Positions 18,423 to 29,855 of a DNA stretch of 56,337 nt are shown piece after piece (the stretch's first letter is position 1; every line of letters starts with the position of its first letter). This DNA is from Clostridiales bacterium. GTDB taxonomy: Bacteria; Bacillota; Clostridia; Lachnospirales; Lachnospiraceae. Under the pieces are notes generated by a model. The model saw nothing but the letters and a program-made list of their open reading frames with translations, was not told the DNA's origin and did not search any database. The stretch is from contig JAQYAS010000130.1 of assembly GCA_029338615.1 (NCBI GenBank), positions 1 through 56,337 of the forward strand. The letters run 5' to 3'. The translations under genes were made by a program, and so were the position numbers.

Positions 18423-18959
18423 TTATGCTGTGATATACTTGAGATAATCATCTATCTTCTTCACTATCTCTGTTCTGTCAAACGGCATTTTACCTGTATT
18501 TACAAGAAGCGCCATACCCATTATATAGTATTTCATCTCCCTGTCCACAGCTTCAGCGGCATCTACTGTCATTCCATACTGATCAATCAGCCAATCAACG
18601 GAATGTGTATTTTCCAGGAATTTTTCATCCCTGACTGCCGTATCTTCAACCACAAAATATCTAAATAATTTTCTATCTCTGTCCGCAAATTCTATAACAT
18701 CAAGTCCGAATCTGGAATACTCTGCATTATCTTTATCCTGTATTTTGTCTGTCACCTCTTTGTATACAGACTCCATCCTGTCCAGTGTATAATCTCTTAT
18801 AACACCCATGTCCTTAAAATTTTCATATATCGGCTGTGTTGAGCACGGAATCGCTTTTGCCAATCTTCTGGCACTAAGTGAATCAATTCCTTCCTGTCTC
18901 ACCAAATTAAACGCCGCTTCCAATATCCCCTCTTTACTGATCTTTTTTGTTGCAGCCAT
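18423..18959 (-). CDS. TetR/AcrR-family transcriptional regulator
   Basis: MAATKKISKEGILEAAFNLVRQEGIDSLSARRLAKAIPCSTQPIYENFKD: TetR_N HTH. Confidence 0.85.
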   Translation of the reverse strand: MAATKKISKEGILEAAFNLVRQEGIDSLSARRLAKAIPCSTQPIYENFKDMGVIRDYTLDRMESVYKEVTDKIQDKDNAEYSRFGLDVIEFADRDRKLFRYFVVEDTAVRDEKFLENTHSVDWLIDQYGMTVDAAEAVDREMKYYIMGMALLVNTGKMPFDRTEIVKKIDDYLKYITA

Positions 18960-18989
18960 GAAATTTTCACCCATTTCTTTCATTATAGT

Positions 18990-19080
18990 AAAGGGAACCC
19001 GGCATATTCTCTGCTCATCTGGTCTGTCGCCAACATTCAGCAACAGTCACATGTAACTGACATATACCGGATTCCCCTTT
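18990..19080 (-). other. Long-range stem enclosing small hairpins in the TetR-gene leader
   Basis: AAAGGGGAATCCGGTATAT (19080-19062) pairs with ATATGCCGGGTTCCCTTT (19007-18990); inner CAGT...ACTG hairpin at 19044-19059. Confidence 0.6.
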
Positions 19081-19125
19081 ATCCTTCATGTCCGACACTA
19101 TCAAATGTCGTTATAAGAATTTCAA

Positions 19126-22100
19126 TTATAAATCGTCCTCTGAGTCGAGAGTCTCAAACACTTCCTCTGTTGTATTGACATTCTCAAATTCTTCATAATC
19201 GTCATCGTCATCAAAGAAATCAAGTTCTTCCATCTCTGTATCAAGCTTTACGGAACGATATCTCTTCATACCGGTACCAGCTGGTATAAGCTTACCAATA
19301 AGAACATTTTCCTTAAGGCCTACAAGAGGATCTACCTTGCTCTTGATAGCCGCATCTGTAAGGACCTTTGTTGTCTCCTGGAACGAAGCAGCAGACATAA
19401 ATGAATCTGTCGCAAGTGATGCCTTGGTAATACCAAGCATAATCTGTGTTCCAGTTGCAGGCTCCTTACCCGCAGCTATAAGGGCTTCATTTGTATCTTC
19501 GAACTCAAGAAGATTTGCCTGTGTACCTGGGAGATAATCTGAATCACCCGGCTCATCTATAATAATCTTCTTAAGCATCTGTCTAACGATTATCTCTATA
19601 TGCTTATCATTGATATCAACACCCTGAAGTCTGTAAACCTTCTGAACTTCGCGAAGCATGTAATCCTGCACCGCGCGCACGCCCTTGATCTTAAGGATAT
19701 CGTGTGGATTTACTGAACCCTCTGTAAGCTCATCACCAGCCTCAAGGACCTGATCATCAAGCACTCTGATACGTGAACCATATGGTATAAGATATGCCTT
19801 TGACTCACCAGTCTCATCATTTGTAATGATAACTTCTCTCTTCTTCTTGTTGTCACGAAGCTGAACCTTTCCACCAAACTCAGCAATAATTGCAAGTCCC
19901 TTTGGCTTTCTGGCCTCAAACAGCTCCTCAACTCTAGGAAGACCCTGTGTAATATCTCCACCGGCAACACCACCTGTATGGAAAGTTCTCATGGTAAGCT
20001 GTGTACCAGGCTCACCAATTGACTGAGCCGCAATGATTCCTACTGACTCGCCAACCTGAACAGGAAGCCCTGTCGCCATGTTCGCACCATAACATTTTGC
20101 ACAAACGCCGAGATGTGATCTACATGTAAGGACCGTTCTTATCTTAATCTTGGCATCTCCTCTTACTGATGAATTGCCATCCTCATCTACAACTGTAAAT
20201 GGCACTCCATTTGCATCAACACCCTTCTTGACAATAAGTTCTGCCCTCTTAGGTGTTACCATATGGTTTGCCTTTACAAGCATATTGCCCTCTGCGTCAT
20301 ATACTGACTCTGCGAGGTAACGTCCTGTAATTCTCTCCTGGAACTCCTCGATCATTTCTTTTCCTTCTCTGAAGGCTTCTATAACCATACCAGGGATCGG
20401 CTTACCTATGCTACAGTCAGGCTCTCTGATAATGAGATCCTGAGATACATCTACAAGTCGTCTTGTCAGATATCCTGAATCGGCTGTACGAAGAGCGGTA
20501 TCTGACAGACCCTTACGAGCACCATGTGCTGAAATGAAATACTCCAGAACGTCAAGTCCCTCTCGGAAGTTAGACTTGATAGGAAGTTCGATAGTCTTAC
20601 CTGTTGTATCTGCCATAAGTCCTCGCATACCTGCAAGCTGCTTGATCTGCTGATTAGAACCACGGGCTCCCGAATCAGCCATCATGAAGATGTTGTTATA
20701 CTTATCAAGTCCTGCAAACAGGAGATCCTGAAGATGCTTATCAGCTTTCTCCCAGATCTTTACAACTGCCTGATATCTCTCTTCATCAGATACAAGTCCA
20801 CGTCTGAACTTCTTGGTAATCTGATCAACAAGCTTCTGTGCGTCCTCAAGAATATCCTTCTTCTCATCTGGCACCTTCATATCAGAAATAGATACTGATA
20901 TGGCACTTCTTGTTGAGTACTTATATCCTATAGCCTTGACATCGTCAAGAACTTCAGCTGTCTTGGTTGCACCATGTGTATTGATACACTTATCAAGTAT
21001 AGGCTTAAGCTGTTTCTTACCTACATGGAAATCTATCTCCAGCTTAAGAGCATTCTCACGAACACTTCTGTCCACATATCCAAGATCCTGAGGAATGATC
21101 TCATTGAAAAGAAGTTTTCCAAGTGTAGTGTCTATAACACCTGTAACTTCTTCTCCCTCGAACTCAACAGTTCTTCTTACATGAATCTTGGTATGAAGTG
21201 TGATTCCACCATTCTCATATGCAAGTATAGCCTCATTCTTGGACTTGAAGTATCTTCCCTCGCCAATCTCGCCTTCCTTCTCCATAGTCAGATAGTAGAT
21301 ACCAAGTACCATATCCTGTGAAGGAACGGCAACTGGAGCTCCATCTGAAGGCTTCAACAGGTTATTAGGAGAGAGCAGAAGGAATCTGCACTCAGCCTGT
21401 GCCTCAACTGTAAGTGGAAGATGGACAGCCATCTGATCTCCATCGAAATCGGCATTGAACGCTGTACATACAAGCGGGTGAAGCTTTATAGCTTTACCGC
21501 CTACAAGGACTGGCTCAAACGCCTGAATACCAAGTCTGTGAAGTGTAGGGGCACGGTTAAGCATAACCGGATGCTCCTTGATAACATCCTCAAGGATGTC
21601 CCAAACCTGTGGTTCAAGCTTCTCTACCATCTTCTTGGCCTGCTTGATGTTGTTTGCTTTGCCGCTTGCTGTAAGCTCTTTCATAACAAATGGCTTAAAC
21701 AGCTCTATGGCCATCTCCTTAGGGAGACCACATTGATAAATCTTAAGTTCTGGTCCAACTACGATAACCGAACGTCCTGAATAGTCAACTCGCTTACCAA
21801 GAAGGTTCTGACGGAAACGTCCCTGTTTACCTTTCAGCATCTCAGAAAGCGACTTCAGAGCCCTGTTTCCAGGTCCTGTTACTGCACGTCCACGACGGCC
21901 GTTGTCAATAAGTGCATCCACAGCCTCCTGCAGCATTCTCTTCTCATTTCTCACAATTATCTCAGGTGCTCCGAGATCAAGGAGTCTGCGGAGTCGGTTA
22001 TTTCTGTTGATTATTCTTCTATACAGATCATTGAGATCTGATGTTGCAAATCTTCCACCCTCAAGCTGTACCATAGGTCTGATGTCTGGAGGAATGACAG

Positions 22101-22827
22101 GTATAACATTCATTATCATCCACTCAGGTCTGTTCTCTGAAGTTCTGAATGCCTCCATAACCTCAAGTCTCTTGATAATTCTTGTACGTTTCTGTCCACT
22201 GCATGTCTCAAGTTCTTTCTTGAGTTCCTCGCTCTCAGCATCCAGGTCAATAGCCTTGAGGAGCTTCTGAATTGCCTCTGCACCCATCTCAGCTACAAAC
22301 GAACCATATCCATACTCCTTCTCAGCCTCTCTGAACTCCTGCTCATTGAGAATCTGCTTGTAAGCAAGAGGTGTATCCTTAGGATCTGTAACTATATATG
22401 ATGAGAAATAAAGGACCTTCTCAAGCACCCTTGGTGATATATCAAGTATAAGTCCCATACGGCTAGGAATTCCCTTGAAATACCATATATGTGAAACAGG
22501 TGCTGCAAGTTCAATATGTCCCATACGTTCTCTACGAACGTTAGACTTTGTAACTTCTACTCCACACTTATCGCATACGATTCCTTTGAATCTAATCTTC
22601 TTATATTTACCACAATTACACTCCCAGTCCTTCTGTGGTCCGAATATCTTCTCACAGAATAATCCGTCCTTCTCAGGCTTGAGTGTTCTGTAGTTGATGG
22701 TCTCAGGGCGCTTTACCTCACCATGTGACCATTCTCTTATCTTTTCAGGAGATGCAAGTCCGATTTTAATTGCGTCAAAGTTCAATGACTTTTCCTGTTC
22801 TGTATTCTCTACATTGTATTCTGGCAT
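19126..22827 (-). CDS. rpoC: DNA-directed RNA polymerase subunit beta'
   Basis: [24 protein letters not shown] zinc motif; [12 protein letters not shown] catalytic motif. Confidence 0.99.
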   Translation of the reverse strand: MPEYNVENTEQEKSLNFDAIKIGLASPEKIREWSHGEVKRPETINYRTLKPEKDGLFCEKIFGPQKDWECNCGKYKKIRFKGIVCDKCGVEVTKSNVRRERMGHIELAAPVSHIWYFKGIPSRMGLILDISPRVLEKVLYFSSYIVTDPKDTPLAYKQILNEQEFREAEKEYGYGSFVAEMGAEAIQKLLKAIDLDAESEELKKELETCSGQKRTRIIKRLEVMEAFRTSENRPEWMIMNVIPVIPPDIRPMVQLEGGRFATSDLNDLYRRIINRNNRLRRLLDLGAPEIIVRNEKRMLQEAVDALIDNGRRGRAVTGPGNRALKSLSEMLKGKQGRFRQNLLGKRVDYSGRSVIVVGPELKIYQCGLPKEMAIELFKPFVMKELTASGKANNIKQAKKMVEKLEPQVWDILEDVIKEHPVMLNRAPTLHRLGIQAFEPVLVGGKAIKLHPLVCTAFNADFDGDQMAVHLPLTVEAQAECRFLLLSPNNLLKPSDGAPVAVPSQDMVLGIYYLTMEKEGEIGEGRYFKSKNEAILAYENGGITLHTKIHVRRTVEFEGEEVTGVIDTTLGKLLFNEIIPQDLGYVDRSVRENALKLEIDFHVGKKQLKPILDKCINTHGATKTAEVLDDVKAIGYKYSTRSAISVSISDMKVPDEKKDILEDAQKLVDQITKKFRRGLVSDEERYQAVVKIWEKADKHLQDLLFAGLDKYNNIFMMADSGARGSNQQIKQLAGMRGLMADTTGKTIELPIKSNFREGLDVLEYFISAHGARKGLSDTALRTADSGYLTRRLVDVSQDLIIREPDCSIGKPIPGMVIEAFREGKEMIEEFQERITGRYLAESVYDAEGNMLVKANHMVTPKRAELIVKKGVDANGVPFTVVDEDGNSSVRGDAKIKIRTVLTCRSHLGVCAKCYGANMATGLPVQVGESVGIIAAQSIGEPGTQLTMRTFHTGGVAGGDITQGLPRVEELFEARKPKGLAIIAEFGGKVQLRDNKKKREVIITNDETGESKAYLIPYGSRIRVLDDQVLEAGDELTEGSVNPHDILKIKGVRAVQDYMLREVQKVYRLQGVDINDKHIEIIVRQMLKKIIIDEPGDSDYLPGTQANLLEFEDTNEALIAAGKEPATGTQIMLGITKASLATDSFMSAASFQETTKVLTDAAIKSKVDPLVGLKENVLIGKLIPAGTGMKRYRSVKLDTEMEELDFFDDDDDYEEFENVNTTEEVFETLDSEDDL

Positions 22828-22844
22828 CTTACAAAGCTCCTTTC

Positions 22845-25800
22845 TTATTCTTCGTCATTATCATCAATAAAGTCCGAGTCATCGACATCATCTAATCCCA
22901 TGTCATCCTCACTGACTTCAGAGAAACCGCTGGCCTCAAGTTCATCTGCATCGTTGCCTCTGAACACTTCAGGTGCATCATTCTCCTCCAAATCATCGTC
23001 TCTGTCTGATGATCTGTCACTGAGAAGTCTCTTGATGCTGGTATTATAATCATAAGCCTCCATAGTCTCGCTAAGATCAACCTCTACCATCTTCTTATTT
23101 CCTTCTTCGTCTTCCTCTTCTCTGACTACTCTTACATCGAGTCCGAGTGCCTGGAACTCCTTAAGAAGTACCTTGAATGACTCAGGCACACCTGGAGCCG
23201 GAATATTGTCGCCCTTGATAATTGCCTCATATGTCTTAACACGTCCTACAACATCATCAGACTTAACAGTCAAGATCTCCTGCAGTGTGTATGAAGCACC
23301 ATATGCCTCAAGAGCCCAAACCTCCATCTCTCCAAAACGCTGTCCACCGAACTGGGCTTTTCCACCCAGTGGCTGCTGTGTAACAAGTGAGTATGGGCCA
23401 GTTGAACGAGCATGAATCTTATCATCAACCAGATGATGCAGCTTGAGATAATGCATGTAACCAATAGTTACCGGCGCGTCAAAATTCTCACCTGTTCTAC
23501 CATCACGGAGCTGAACCTTACCTGTTCTATTGATAGGCACGCCCTTCCACTCTGCTCTGTGATCCCTGTTCTTATAAAGGAAGTCCATAACTTCCGGTTT
23601 TACTGTATCTTTATACTTGGCTTCAAAGTCTTCCCATGTTCCGTTGGCATAGTCATTGGCCATCTCCAGAGTATCCATAATATCAAACTCTGTTGCGCCA
23701 TTAAATACAGGGGTAGAAACCTTAAATCCAAGAACCTGTGATGCAAGTCCAAGATGGATCTCAAGGACCTGTCCGATATTCATTCGCGAAGGAACACCCA
23801 GTGGATTAAGCACAATGTCAAGAGGACGGCCATTTGGCAGGAATGGCATATCTTCAACAGGGAGCACTCTTGAAACAACACCCTTGTTACCATGACGACC
23901 AGCCATCTTATCTCCGACCTGTATCTTTCTCTTCTGTGCTATATATACTCGAACCTTCTTATCTACACCTGCTGGAAGATCATCTCCATCTGCGCGTGTA
24001 AATACCTTTGCGTCTATAACAATACCAAATGCTCCGTGCGGAACTTTAAGTGAAGTATCTCTTACCTCTCTTGCCTTCTCACCAAAGATAGCTCGAAGAA
24101 GTCTTTCCTCTGCTGTGAGCTCTGTCTCTCCCTTTGGAGTAACCTTTCCGACAAGAATATCACCGGCACGAACCTCAGCACCAATTCTGATGATACCATT
24201 CTCATCAAGATCCTTGAGAACATCATTTGAGAGTCCTGCAAGATCTCTTGTGATCTCCTCTTTACCAAGCTTGGTATCACGAGCCTCACACTCATATTTC
24301 TCTATATGAATTGATGTATATACATCGTCCTGTACAAGTCTCTCACTGAGAAGAACTGCATCCTCGTAGTTATAACCTTCCCATGTCATGAATCCAATAA
24401 GAGGATTCTTACCAAGTGCTATCTCTCCACCTGATGTTGATGGACCGTCCGCAATAACTTCTCCAGCCTTGACATGATCGCCCTTATACACGATAGGTCT
24501 CTGGTTCATACAGTTACCCTGATTGCTTCGTGCAAACTTGATAACATGATATACATCCTTTGTTCCGTCTTCATCTGCTCTTACACAGATCTCTGTGCTG
24601 TTGGAATACTCAACAACACCATCTCTCTTGGCAACTACACAAACTCCTGAATCTACAGCAGCCTTTGCCTCCATTCCCGTTCCGACTACTGCTGACTCAG
24701 TCATCATTAGAGGAACTGCCTGACGCTGCATGTTAGATCCCATGAGGGCTCGGTTTGCATCATCATTCTGAAGGAATGGGATCATGGATGTAGCAACTGA
24801 GAATACCATCTTAGGTGAAACATCCATAAGGTCCACCTTGGACTTAGGGAACTCTGTTGTATCTGCTCTAAATCTACCGGATACATTGTTCTTTACAAAG
24901 TGTCCGTCTTCATCAATCGGCTCATTCGCCTGTACTACTCTATATCTATCTTCCTCATCCGCAGTAAGATATACAACCTCATCTGTTACCACCGGATTTG
25001 AAGGATCTGTCTTATCAAGCTTTCTGTATGGAGCCTCTACAAATCCGTACTCATTGATACGTGCATATGTAGCAAGCGAGTTGATCAGACCGATGTTTGG
25101 ACCCTCAGGGGTCTCGATAGGACACATTCTACCATAATGTGTATAGTGTACATCTCGAACCTCGAATCCGGCTCTATCTCTTGACAGACCACCAGGACCA
25201 AGGGCTGAAAGTCTTCTCTTATGTGTAAGCTCTGACAGCGGGTTGTTCTGATCCATAAACTGTGACAGCTGTGAACTTCCGAAGAACTCCTTAACCGCAG
25301 CTGTTACAGGCTTAATATTTATAAGAGACTGAGGTGAGATTGTCTCAGCATCCTGTGTTGTCATCCTCTCTCTTACAACTCTCTCAAGTCTTGAAAGTCC
25401 TATTCTGTACTGATTCTGAAGGAGCTCACCAACAGCTCTGATACGTCTGTTACCAAGATGATCTATGTCATCATCGTTACCAATTCCATACTCAAGATGA
25501 ATGTTGTAGTTGATTGATGCAAATATATCTTCTTTTGTTATGTGCTTAGGAACAAGATCAGACATATCTCTTTCAATCGCAGCTTTCAGCTTGTCTGTAT
25601 CATCTCCATACTCCTCAAGGAGACCCTCCAGAACAGGATAGTAAACTCTCTCCACAATTCCAAGTTCAGCAGGATCAAAGTCCACATAATTTGCTATATT
25701 TACCATCATATTAGAAAGAACCTTTACATTTCTCTCCTCTGTCTGGATCATAACATATGGTACTGCTGCATCCTGGATAGTATCTGCAAGTTCCTCCGAA

Positions 25801-26741
25801 ACGAGAGTTCCAGCCTCTGCGATAACCTCTCCTGTACTTGGATCGATTGCATCTTCAGCCAGTACATGTCCTGCTATACGAGCCTTAAATGCAAGTTTCT
25901 TGTTGAACTTGTAACGTCCAACTCTGGCAAGGTCATATCTTCGCGCATCAAAGAACATAGCATTAATAAGGCTCTCTGCGTTCTCCACTACTGATGGCTC
26001 ATCTGGTCTGATCTTTTTGTAAAGTTCAACCACACCTTCAGCGTATGACTTTGCAGGATCCTTGTTAAGACTCTCCATGATCTTTGGCTCCTCGCCAAAT
26101 AAATCTATAATCTCCTGATCTGTACCAAGACCAAGGGCACGAATAAGAACAGTAACCGGTACCTTTCTGGTTCTATCCACACGCACATAAAAAACATCGT
26201 TGGAATCCGTCTCATACTCCAGCCATGCTCCTCTGTTAGGAATAACTGTACACGCATACAGCTTCTTTCCTACCTTATCATGTGTTATATCATAGTAAAT
26301 ACCAGGTGAACGCACTAACTGGCTTACTATAACTCGCTCTGCACCATTGATAACGAATGTACCTGTCTCTGTCATAAGAGGAAGATCTCCCATGAATATC
26401 TCATGATCTGACATCTCCTTAGCATCTCCGACTCTGAGTCTGACTTTGACTCTGAGAGGCGCAGCATATGTTGCATCTCTTTCCTTGCATTCCTCGATAC
26501 TGTACTTCAAGTCATCTTTACAGAACTGGAAATCTACAAATTCAAGACTATACTGACCAGAATAATCAGTGATAGGAGAAATATCCCTGAATGCTTCCTT
26601 CAGACCGTCAGTTAAGAACCAGTTGTATGAATTCTTCTGAACCTCTATGAAGTTAGGCATCTCCAGTACGTCCTTCTGCTTTGCATAGCTCATTCTGTAG
26701 CCTTTTCCAGACTTGACAGGACTAATTCTGTTCTTTTCCAT
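22845..26741 (-). CDS. rpoB: DNA-directed RNA polymerase subunit beta
   Basis: [44 protein letters not shown]; start set at [29 protein letters not shown]. Confidence 0.98.
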   Translation of the reverse strand: MEKNRISPVKSGKGYRMSYAKQKDVLEMPNFIEVQKNSYNWFLTDGLKEAFRDISPITDYSGQYSLEFVDFQFCKDDLKYSIEECKERDATYAAPLRVKVRLRVGDAKEMSDHEIFMGDLPLMTETGTFVINGAERVIVSQLVRSPGIYYDITHDKVGKKLYACTVIPNRGAWLEYETDSNDVFYVRVDRTRKVPVTVLIRALGLGTDQEIIDLFGEEPKIMESLNKDPAKSYAEGVVELYKKIRPDEPSVVENAESLINAMFFDARRYDLARVGRYKFNKKLAFKARIAGHVLAEDAIDPSTGEVIAEAGTLVSEELADTIQDAAVPYVMIQTEERNVKVLSNMMVNIANYVDFDPAELGIVERVYYPVLEGLLEEYGDDTDKLKAAIERDMSDLVPKHITKEDIFASINYNIHLEYGIGNDDDIDHLGNRRIRAVGELLQNQYRIGLSRLERVVRERMTTQDAETISPQSLINIKPVTAAVKEFFGSSQLSQFMDQNNPLSELTHKRRLSALGPGGLSRDRAGFEVRDVHYTHYGRMCPIETPEGPNIGLINSLATYARINEYGFVEAPYRKLDKTDPSNPVVTDEVVYLTADEEDRYRVVQANEPIDEDGHFVKNNVSGRFRADTTEFPKSKVDLMDVSPKMVFSVATSMIPFLQNDDANRALMGSNMQRQAVPLMMTESAVVGTGMEAKAAVDSGVCVVAKRDGVVEYSNSTEICVRADEDGTKDVYHVIKFARSNQGNCMNQRPIVYKGDHVKAGEVIADGPSTSGGEIALGKNPLIGFMTWEGYNYEDAVLLSERLVQDDVYTSIHIEKYECEARDTKLGKEEITRDLAGLSNDVLKDLDENGIIRIGAEVRAGDILVGKVTPKGETELTAEERLLRAIFGEKAREVRDTSLKVPHGAFGIVIDAKVFTRADGDDLPAGVDKKVRVYIAQKRKIQVGDKMAGRHGNKGVVSRVLPVEDMPFLPNGRPLDIVLNPLGVPSRMNIGQVLEIHLGLASQVLGFKVSTPVFNGATEFDIMDTLEMANDYANGTWEDFEAKYKDTVKPEVMDFLYKNRDHRAEWKGVPINRTGKVQLRDGRTGENFDAPVTIGYMHYLKLHHLVDDKIHARSTGPYSLVTQQPLGGKAQFGGQRFGEMEVWALEAYGASYTLQEILTVKSDDVVGRVKTYEAIIKGDNIPAPGVPESFKVLLKEFQALGLDVRVVREEEDEEGNKKMVEVDLSETMEAYDYNTSIKRLLSDRSSDRDDDLEENDAPEVFRGNDADELEASGFSEVSEDDMGLDDVDDSDFIDDNDEE

Positions 26742-26873
26742 CGACACATTCACCCCTTGGAATTTATTTTTACGCTTTATAGGACAAACCTTAAGTAAAA
26801 TAAGTGTTTTAAAGCCGTTTATCACCCTATTATGATGTGTATGCACACGAAGCCATAATAGTGACAGTTTACT

Positions 26874-26902
26874 ATCTTAACAGCAAATGCAATATTTGTC
26901 AA
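26874..26902 (-). promoter_or_regulatory. rpoB promoter
   Basis: TTGACA (26897-26902)-N17-TAAGAT (26874-26879). Confidence 0.75.
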
Positions 26903-26959
26903 CTATATTTTGGAAATTTTTTAGATTTTTTATAAGTGAGAAAAGATGTATAGAAAAAC

Positions 26960-26992
26960 CGGCCCGGCGGTATGGTATCCATATCCGCCAGG
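26960..26992 (-). terminator. Hairpin downstream of rplL
   Basis: GGCC-GGCGG-ATGG...CCAT-CCGCC-GGCC nested inverted repeat. Confidence 0.65.
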
Positions 26993-27026
26993 CCGAATAA
27001 TATCTGATAATAAAATAAGGATTAAA

Positions 27027-27395
27027 TTACTTTAATGTAACCTTAGCGCCCTCAGCCTCGAGCTTTGTCTTAGCTTCCTCAGCCTCTTCCTTAGTAGCGT
27101 CCTCCTTGATTACCTTTGGAGCGCCATCTACAGCGTCCTTAGCTTCCTTAAGACCTAAGCCTGTAAGCTCACGAACAACCTTGATAACCTTAACCTTGTT
27201 AGGACCAACCTCTGTAAGCTCTACGTTGAATGAATCCTTCTCCTCAGCTGCTGCTGCACCGTCAGCACCTGCTGCTGCAACTACAACACCTGCTGCTGCT
27301 GATACGCCGAACTCCTCTTCACAAGCCTTAACTAAGTCGTTTAACTCTAATACTGATAAACCTTTGATTACTTCAATAATTTCCTGAGTTGTCAT
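27027..27395 (-). CDS. rplL: 50S ribosomal protein L7/L12
   Basis: [43 protein letters not shown]...[16 protein letters not shown]. Confidence 0.98.
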   Translation of the reverse strand: MTTQEIIEVIKGLSVLELNDLVKACEEEFGVSAAAGVVVAAAGADGAAAAEEKDSFNVELTEVGPNKVKVIKVVRELTGLGLKEAKDAVDGAPKVIKEDATKEEAEEAKTKLEAEGAKVTLK

Positions 27396-27527
27396 TATGT
27401 TTTCCTCCATATAATATAATTTGTTATTGTGTAATGCATCCACATATCATTCTCGTTTCATGCGGATACCCCTTGTCCATAATACAGACAATCAATTGCT
27501 TGATAAGCATCTTCAACGAAGCACTTA

Positions 27528-28016
27528 TTAAGCCTCCTTCTGCTCTGCGATCTGCTTGATAACACGAGCGAAGTTTGCGATAGGTGACTGGATACTTCCA
27601 AGGAACTTGGAAATAAGCGCGTCTCTTGAAGGGATCTTTGCGATAACCTGGATTCCTTCTGCATCGTAGAATGTTCCTTCTACAACGCCGCCCTTAAGCT
27701 CAAGAGCTGGGGCATTCTTTGCGAAGTCTGCAAGAACTCTTGCAGCTGCTGTAGCGTCATCCTTGCAGATTGCAAGACCAGTTGGTCCCTCTAAACAACC
27801 CTTAAGGCCTTCGAACTCTGTTCCCTTGATAGCGAAGTTAACCATTGTGTTCTTGTATACCTTGTACACAACACCAGCTTCTCTTAAATTCTTACGGAGC
27901 TGTGTATCCTGCTCAACTGTAAGACCACGATAGTCTACAACTACTGCAGTAGCAGCGCCTTCAAGATTTGCCTTGATCTCTTCTACTATTGGCTTCTTTA
28001 ACTCTACCTTTGCCAT
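27528..28016 (-). CDS. rplJ: 50S ribosomal protein L10
   Basis: MAKVELKKPIVEEIKANLEGAATAVVVDYRGLTVEQDTQLRKNLREAGVVYKVYKNT. Confidence 0.97.
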   Translation of the reverse strand: MAKVELKKPIVEEIKANLEGAATAVVVDYRGLTVEQDTQLRKNLREAGVVYKVYKNTMVNFAIKGTEFEGLKGCLEGPTGLAICKDDATAAARVLADFAKNAPALELKGGVVEGTFYDAEGIQVIAKIPSRDALISKFLGSIQSPIANFARVIKQIAEQKEA

Positions 28017-28059
28017 AATGCGCCTCCTTATTTTACTAATGACTGCACATTTCAAGATA

Positions 28060-28200
28060 TAAAAAAACTCTCAAAGCCATAAGACCTGAGAGTATATTGT
28101 TAAAACAATTTAACGATATCTTTCCTCGGTAGGTGATAATCTTACGCCTTACGGCACCTACTGTCTTCGGCAGTTCATCGCTAGTCAATCTATCACATTA
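28060..28200 (-). ncRNA. Ribosomal protein L10 leader with attenuator
   Basis: CGAUGAACUGCCGAAGACAGUAGGUGCCGUAAGGCGUAAGAUUAUCACCUACCGAGGAAAGAUAUCG, then ACTCTCAGG...TGAGAGTTTTTTT. Confidence 0.9.
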
Positions 28201-28243
28201 TTCTGATAATGTCAACCACTTTTTTATTTTTCTATCAATTAAT

Positions 28244-28777
28244 TTATGTGCCTACGGTTTCATCCACCGCATTCGCAATAGCAGATGCGATCGTCTCAAA
28301 ATTATAATCATACAGATGGTTGTCATAATCATTGTTGATAAAACCTGTCTCCACAAGAACCGCCGGCATATCAGTATGCCTAAGCACTGCAAGACCCGGG
28401 CGCTCCTCAACGTTGATATTCCTGAATCCCAGCTTTTCAAGTTCATCATTTATCGCCTGTGCCAATTCATATTTAACTCCGCTTCTGTCGTACACCAGCG
28501 TCTGCACTCCATTGTATCCGTTTGGCTGTGGCGATGAATTTCTGTGCAGTGATATAAAATAGTCCGCTCCGCTTTCATTGCCTTTAACTGCCTTTTGAAC
28601 CGGTGAATCATACACATCCGTGGTTCGGGTATATGCAACATCATACCCTCTGTCTGCAAGTTCATCCCCCAATGCCAGCGCAAGATTCAAATTGTCATTT
28701 TTCTCAAGTCTACCCTCATAGGAAGCTCCATTATCATATCCTCCGTGACCCGCATCTATCATTATTTTTGTGGCCAT
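28244..28777 (-). CDS. N-acetylmuramoyl-L-alanine amidase (Amidase_3)
   Basis: MATKIMIDAGHGGYDNGASYEGRLEKNDNLNLALALGDELADRGYDVAYTR; FISLHRNSS; LVETGFINN. Confidence 0.95.
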   Translation of the reverse strand: MATKIMIDAGHGGYDNGASYEGRLEKNDNLNLALALGDELADRGYDVAYTRTTDVYDSPVQKAVKGNESGADYFISLHRNSSPQPNGYNGVQTLVYDRSGVKYELAQAINDELEKLGFRNINVEERPGLAVLRHTDMPAVLVETGFINNDYDNHLYDYNFETIASAIANAVDETVGT

Positions 28778-28835
28778 ATATGCTCTATCCATTTTTTCTA
28801 TTAATAATATGTAGATGCATATCAAACGATAACCT

Positions 28836-29804
28836 TTAATCTTTAAACCAAAGATTCAGATCCACTGTTCCAGACACTCCATCAACCGTTCCATCCTCAG
28901 TATACTGCCATCCGGTATATTTGTAAGGAAAATTCGGAACATTTGCATAATGTGCAAGCCACAGCTCATAGTCGCCAAGCCTGTCCATATCCAGACACTG
29001 GGCAAACATATTCCTGCTGGCATATATCATAGGTGTATAGCCTGCTGCCTTGATAGTCTCACAGAAACCAACAATTCCGTCAGTTCTCTGATCGTTGGTG
29101 GCATTGTCTCCTCTGGCCTCCGAATCACCTATCAGCTCTGAATCTATTACCACAGGGTACTTTATGTCCATCTTCTTGATATTCTTCAGTACAAATTCTG
29201 CTTCTTCCACGCCTTCATCGTAGGTGACCGCCTGCGTGAAGAAGTACACTCCGCATGGAATCTTATACTTGGTGACCGCCTCTTTGCTCTCCTCAAATTT
29301 AGAGTCAAGCATCAGCCCGCCCTCAGTGTAACCTCTGTATCCAACTCTGAGCATGACAAAGTCAACATTTTCATTCTTGGAAAGCGTCTCCCAGTCTACA
29401 TCATCCTGAAATGTAGACATATCAATACCCACCAGCGTATCTTTTATATTATCATCACTGTAATGCATGTAACCATCATTGCCTGTAAAAAAGCGTTCAG
29501 AATCAAGATTATTACGTGCAACTTTGTCACTTATCTTATACAGAAGTGCATCAGGGCCAAGCTCTCCCACATTGATATAGGCGGTAGGAATGTACGACCA
29601 GTAATTATCATATATCAGGCTTGTGATTTCTGTGTCATCTATATTATACCCTGATTCATAGCTCAATCCAGGTGATGCTTTGGCATTTGTAAATCCTCCT
29701 GCTCTTCCTATGAGGATTCCCAATACCAATCCTATTATCAGGCACACCACGCCAACCAAAATGCACCAGTTTCTTGTAAATTTTTTAATTTGCTGTGTAT
29801 CCAT
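28836..29804 (-). CDS. Membrane-anchored GH25 lysozyme family protein
   Basis: N-terminal TM; VGIDMSTFQDDVDWETLSKNENVDFVMLRVGYRGYTEGGLMLDSKFEES; YPVVIDSE; GWQYTEDGTVDGVSGTVDLN. Confidence 0.9.
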   Translation of the reverse strand: MDTQQIKKFTRNWCILVGVVCLIIGLVLGILIGRAGGFTNAKASPGLSYESGYNIDDTEITSLIYDNYWSYIPTAYINVGELGPDALLYKISDKVARNNLDSERFFTGNDGYMHYSDDNIKDTLVGIDMSTFQDDVDWETLSKNENVDFVMLRVGYRGYTEGGLMLDSKFEESKEAVTKYKIPCGVYFFTQAVTYDEGVEEAEFVLKNIKKMDIKYPVVIDSELIGDSEARGDNATNDQRTDGIVGFCETIKAAGYTPMIYASRNMFAQCLDMDRLGDYELWLAHYANVPNFPYKYTGWQYTEDGTVDGVSGTVDLNLWFKD

Positions 29805-29855
29805 GTTGTTATATCATCCTGTCTGTAAAAGTTTTATCCTTAATGTCATGCCCTC

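Noticed and set aside
18990-19080. Cobalamin riboswitch (AAAGGGAA-CCGG resemblance)
   Set aside because: Lacks the B12-box and other conserved core blocks; the similarity is confined to the terminal stem.
23412-23741. 109-aa ORF antisense to rpoB
   Set aside because: Same reason: overlaps conserved RpoB coding sequence with no independent evidence.
20974-25994. Long plus-strand ORFs inside rpoC/rpoB (e.g. 21421-21780, 25542-25994)
   Set aside because: Antisense shadows of highly expressed, codon-biased genes; no SD or domain support.
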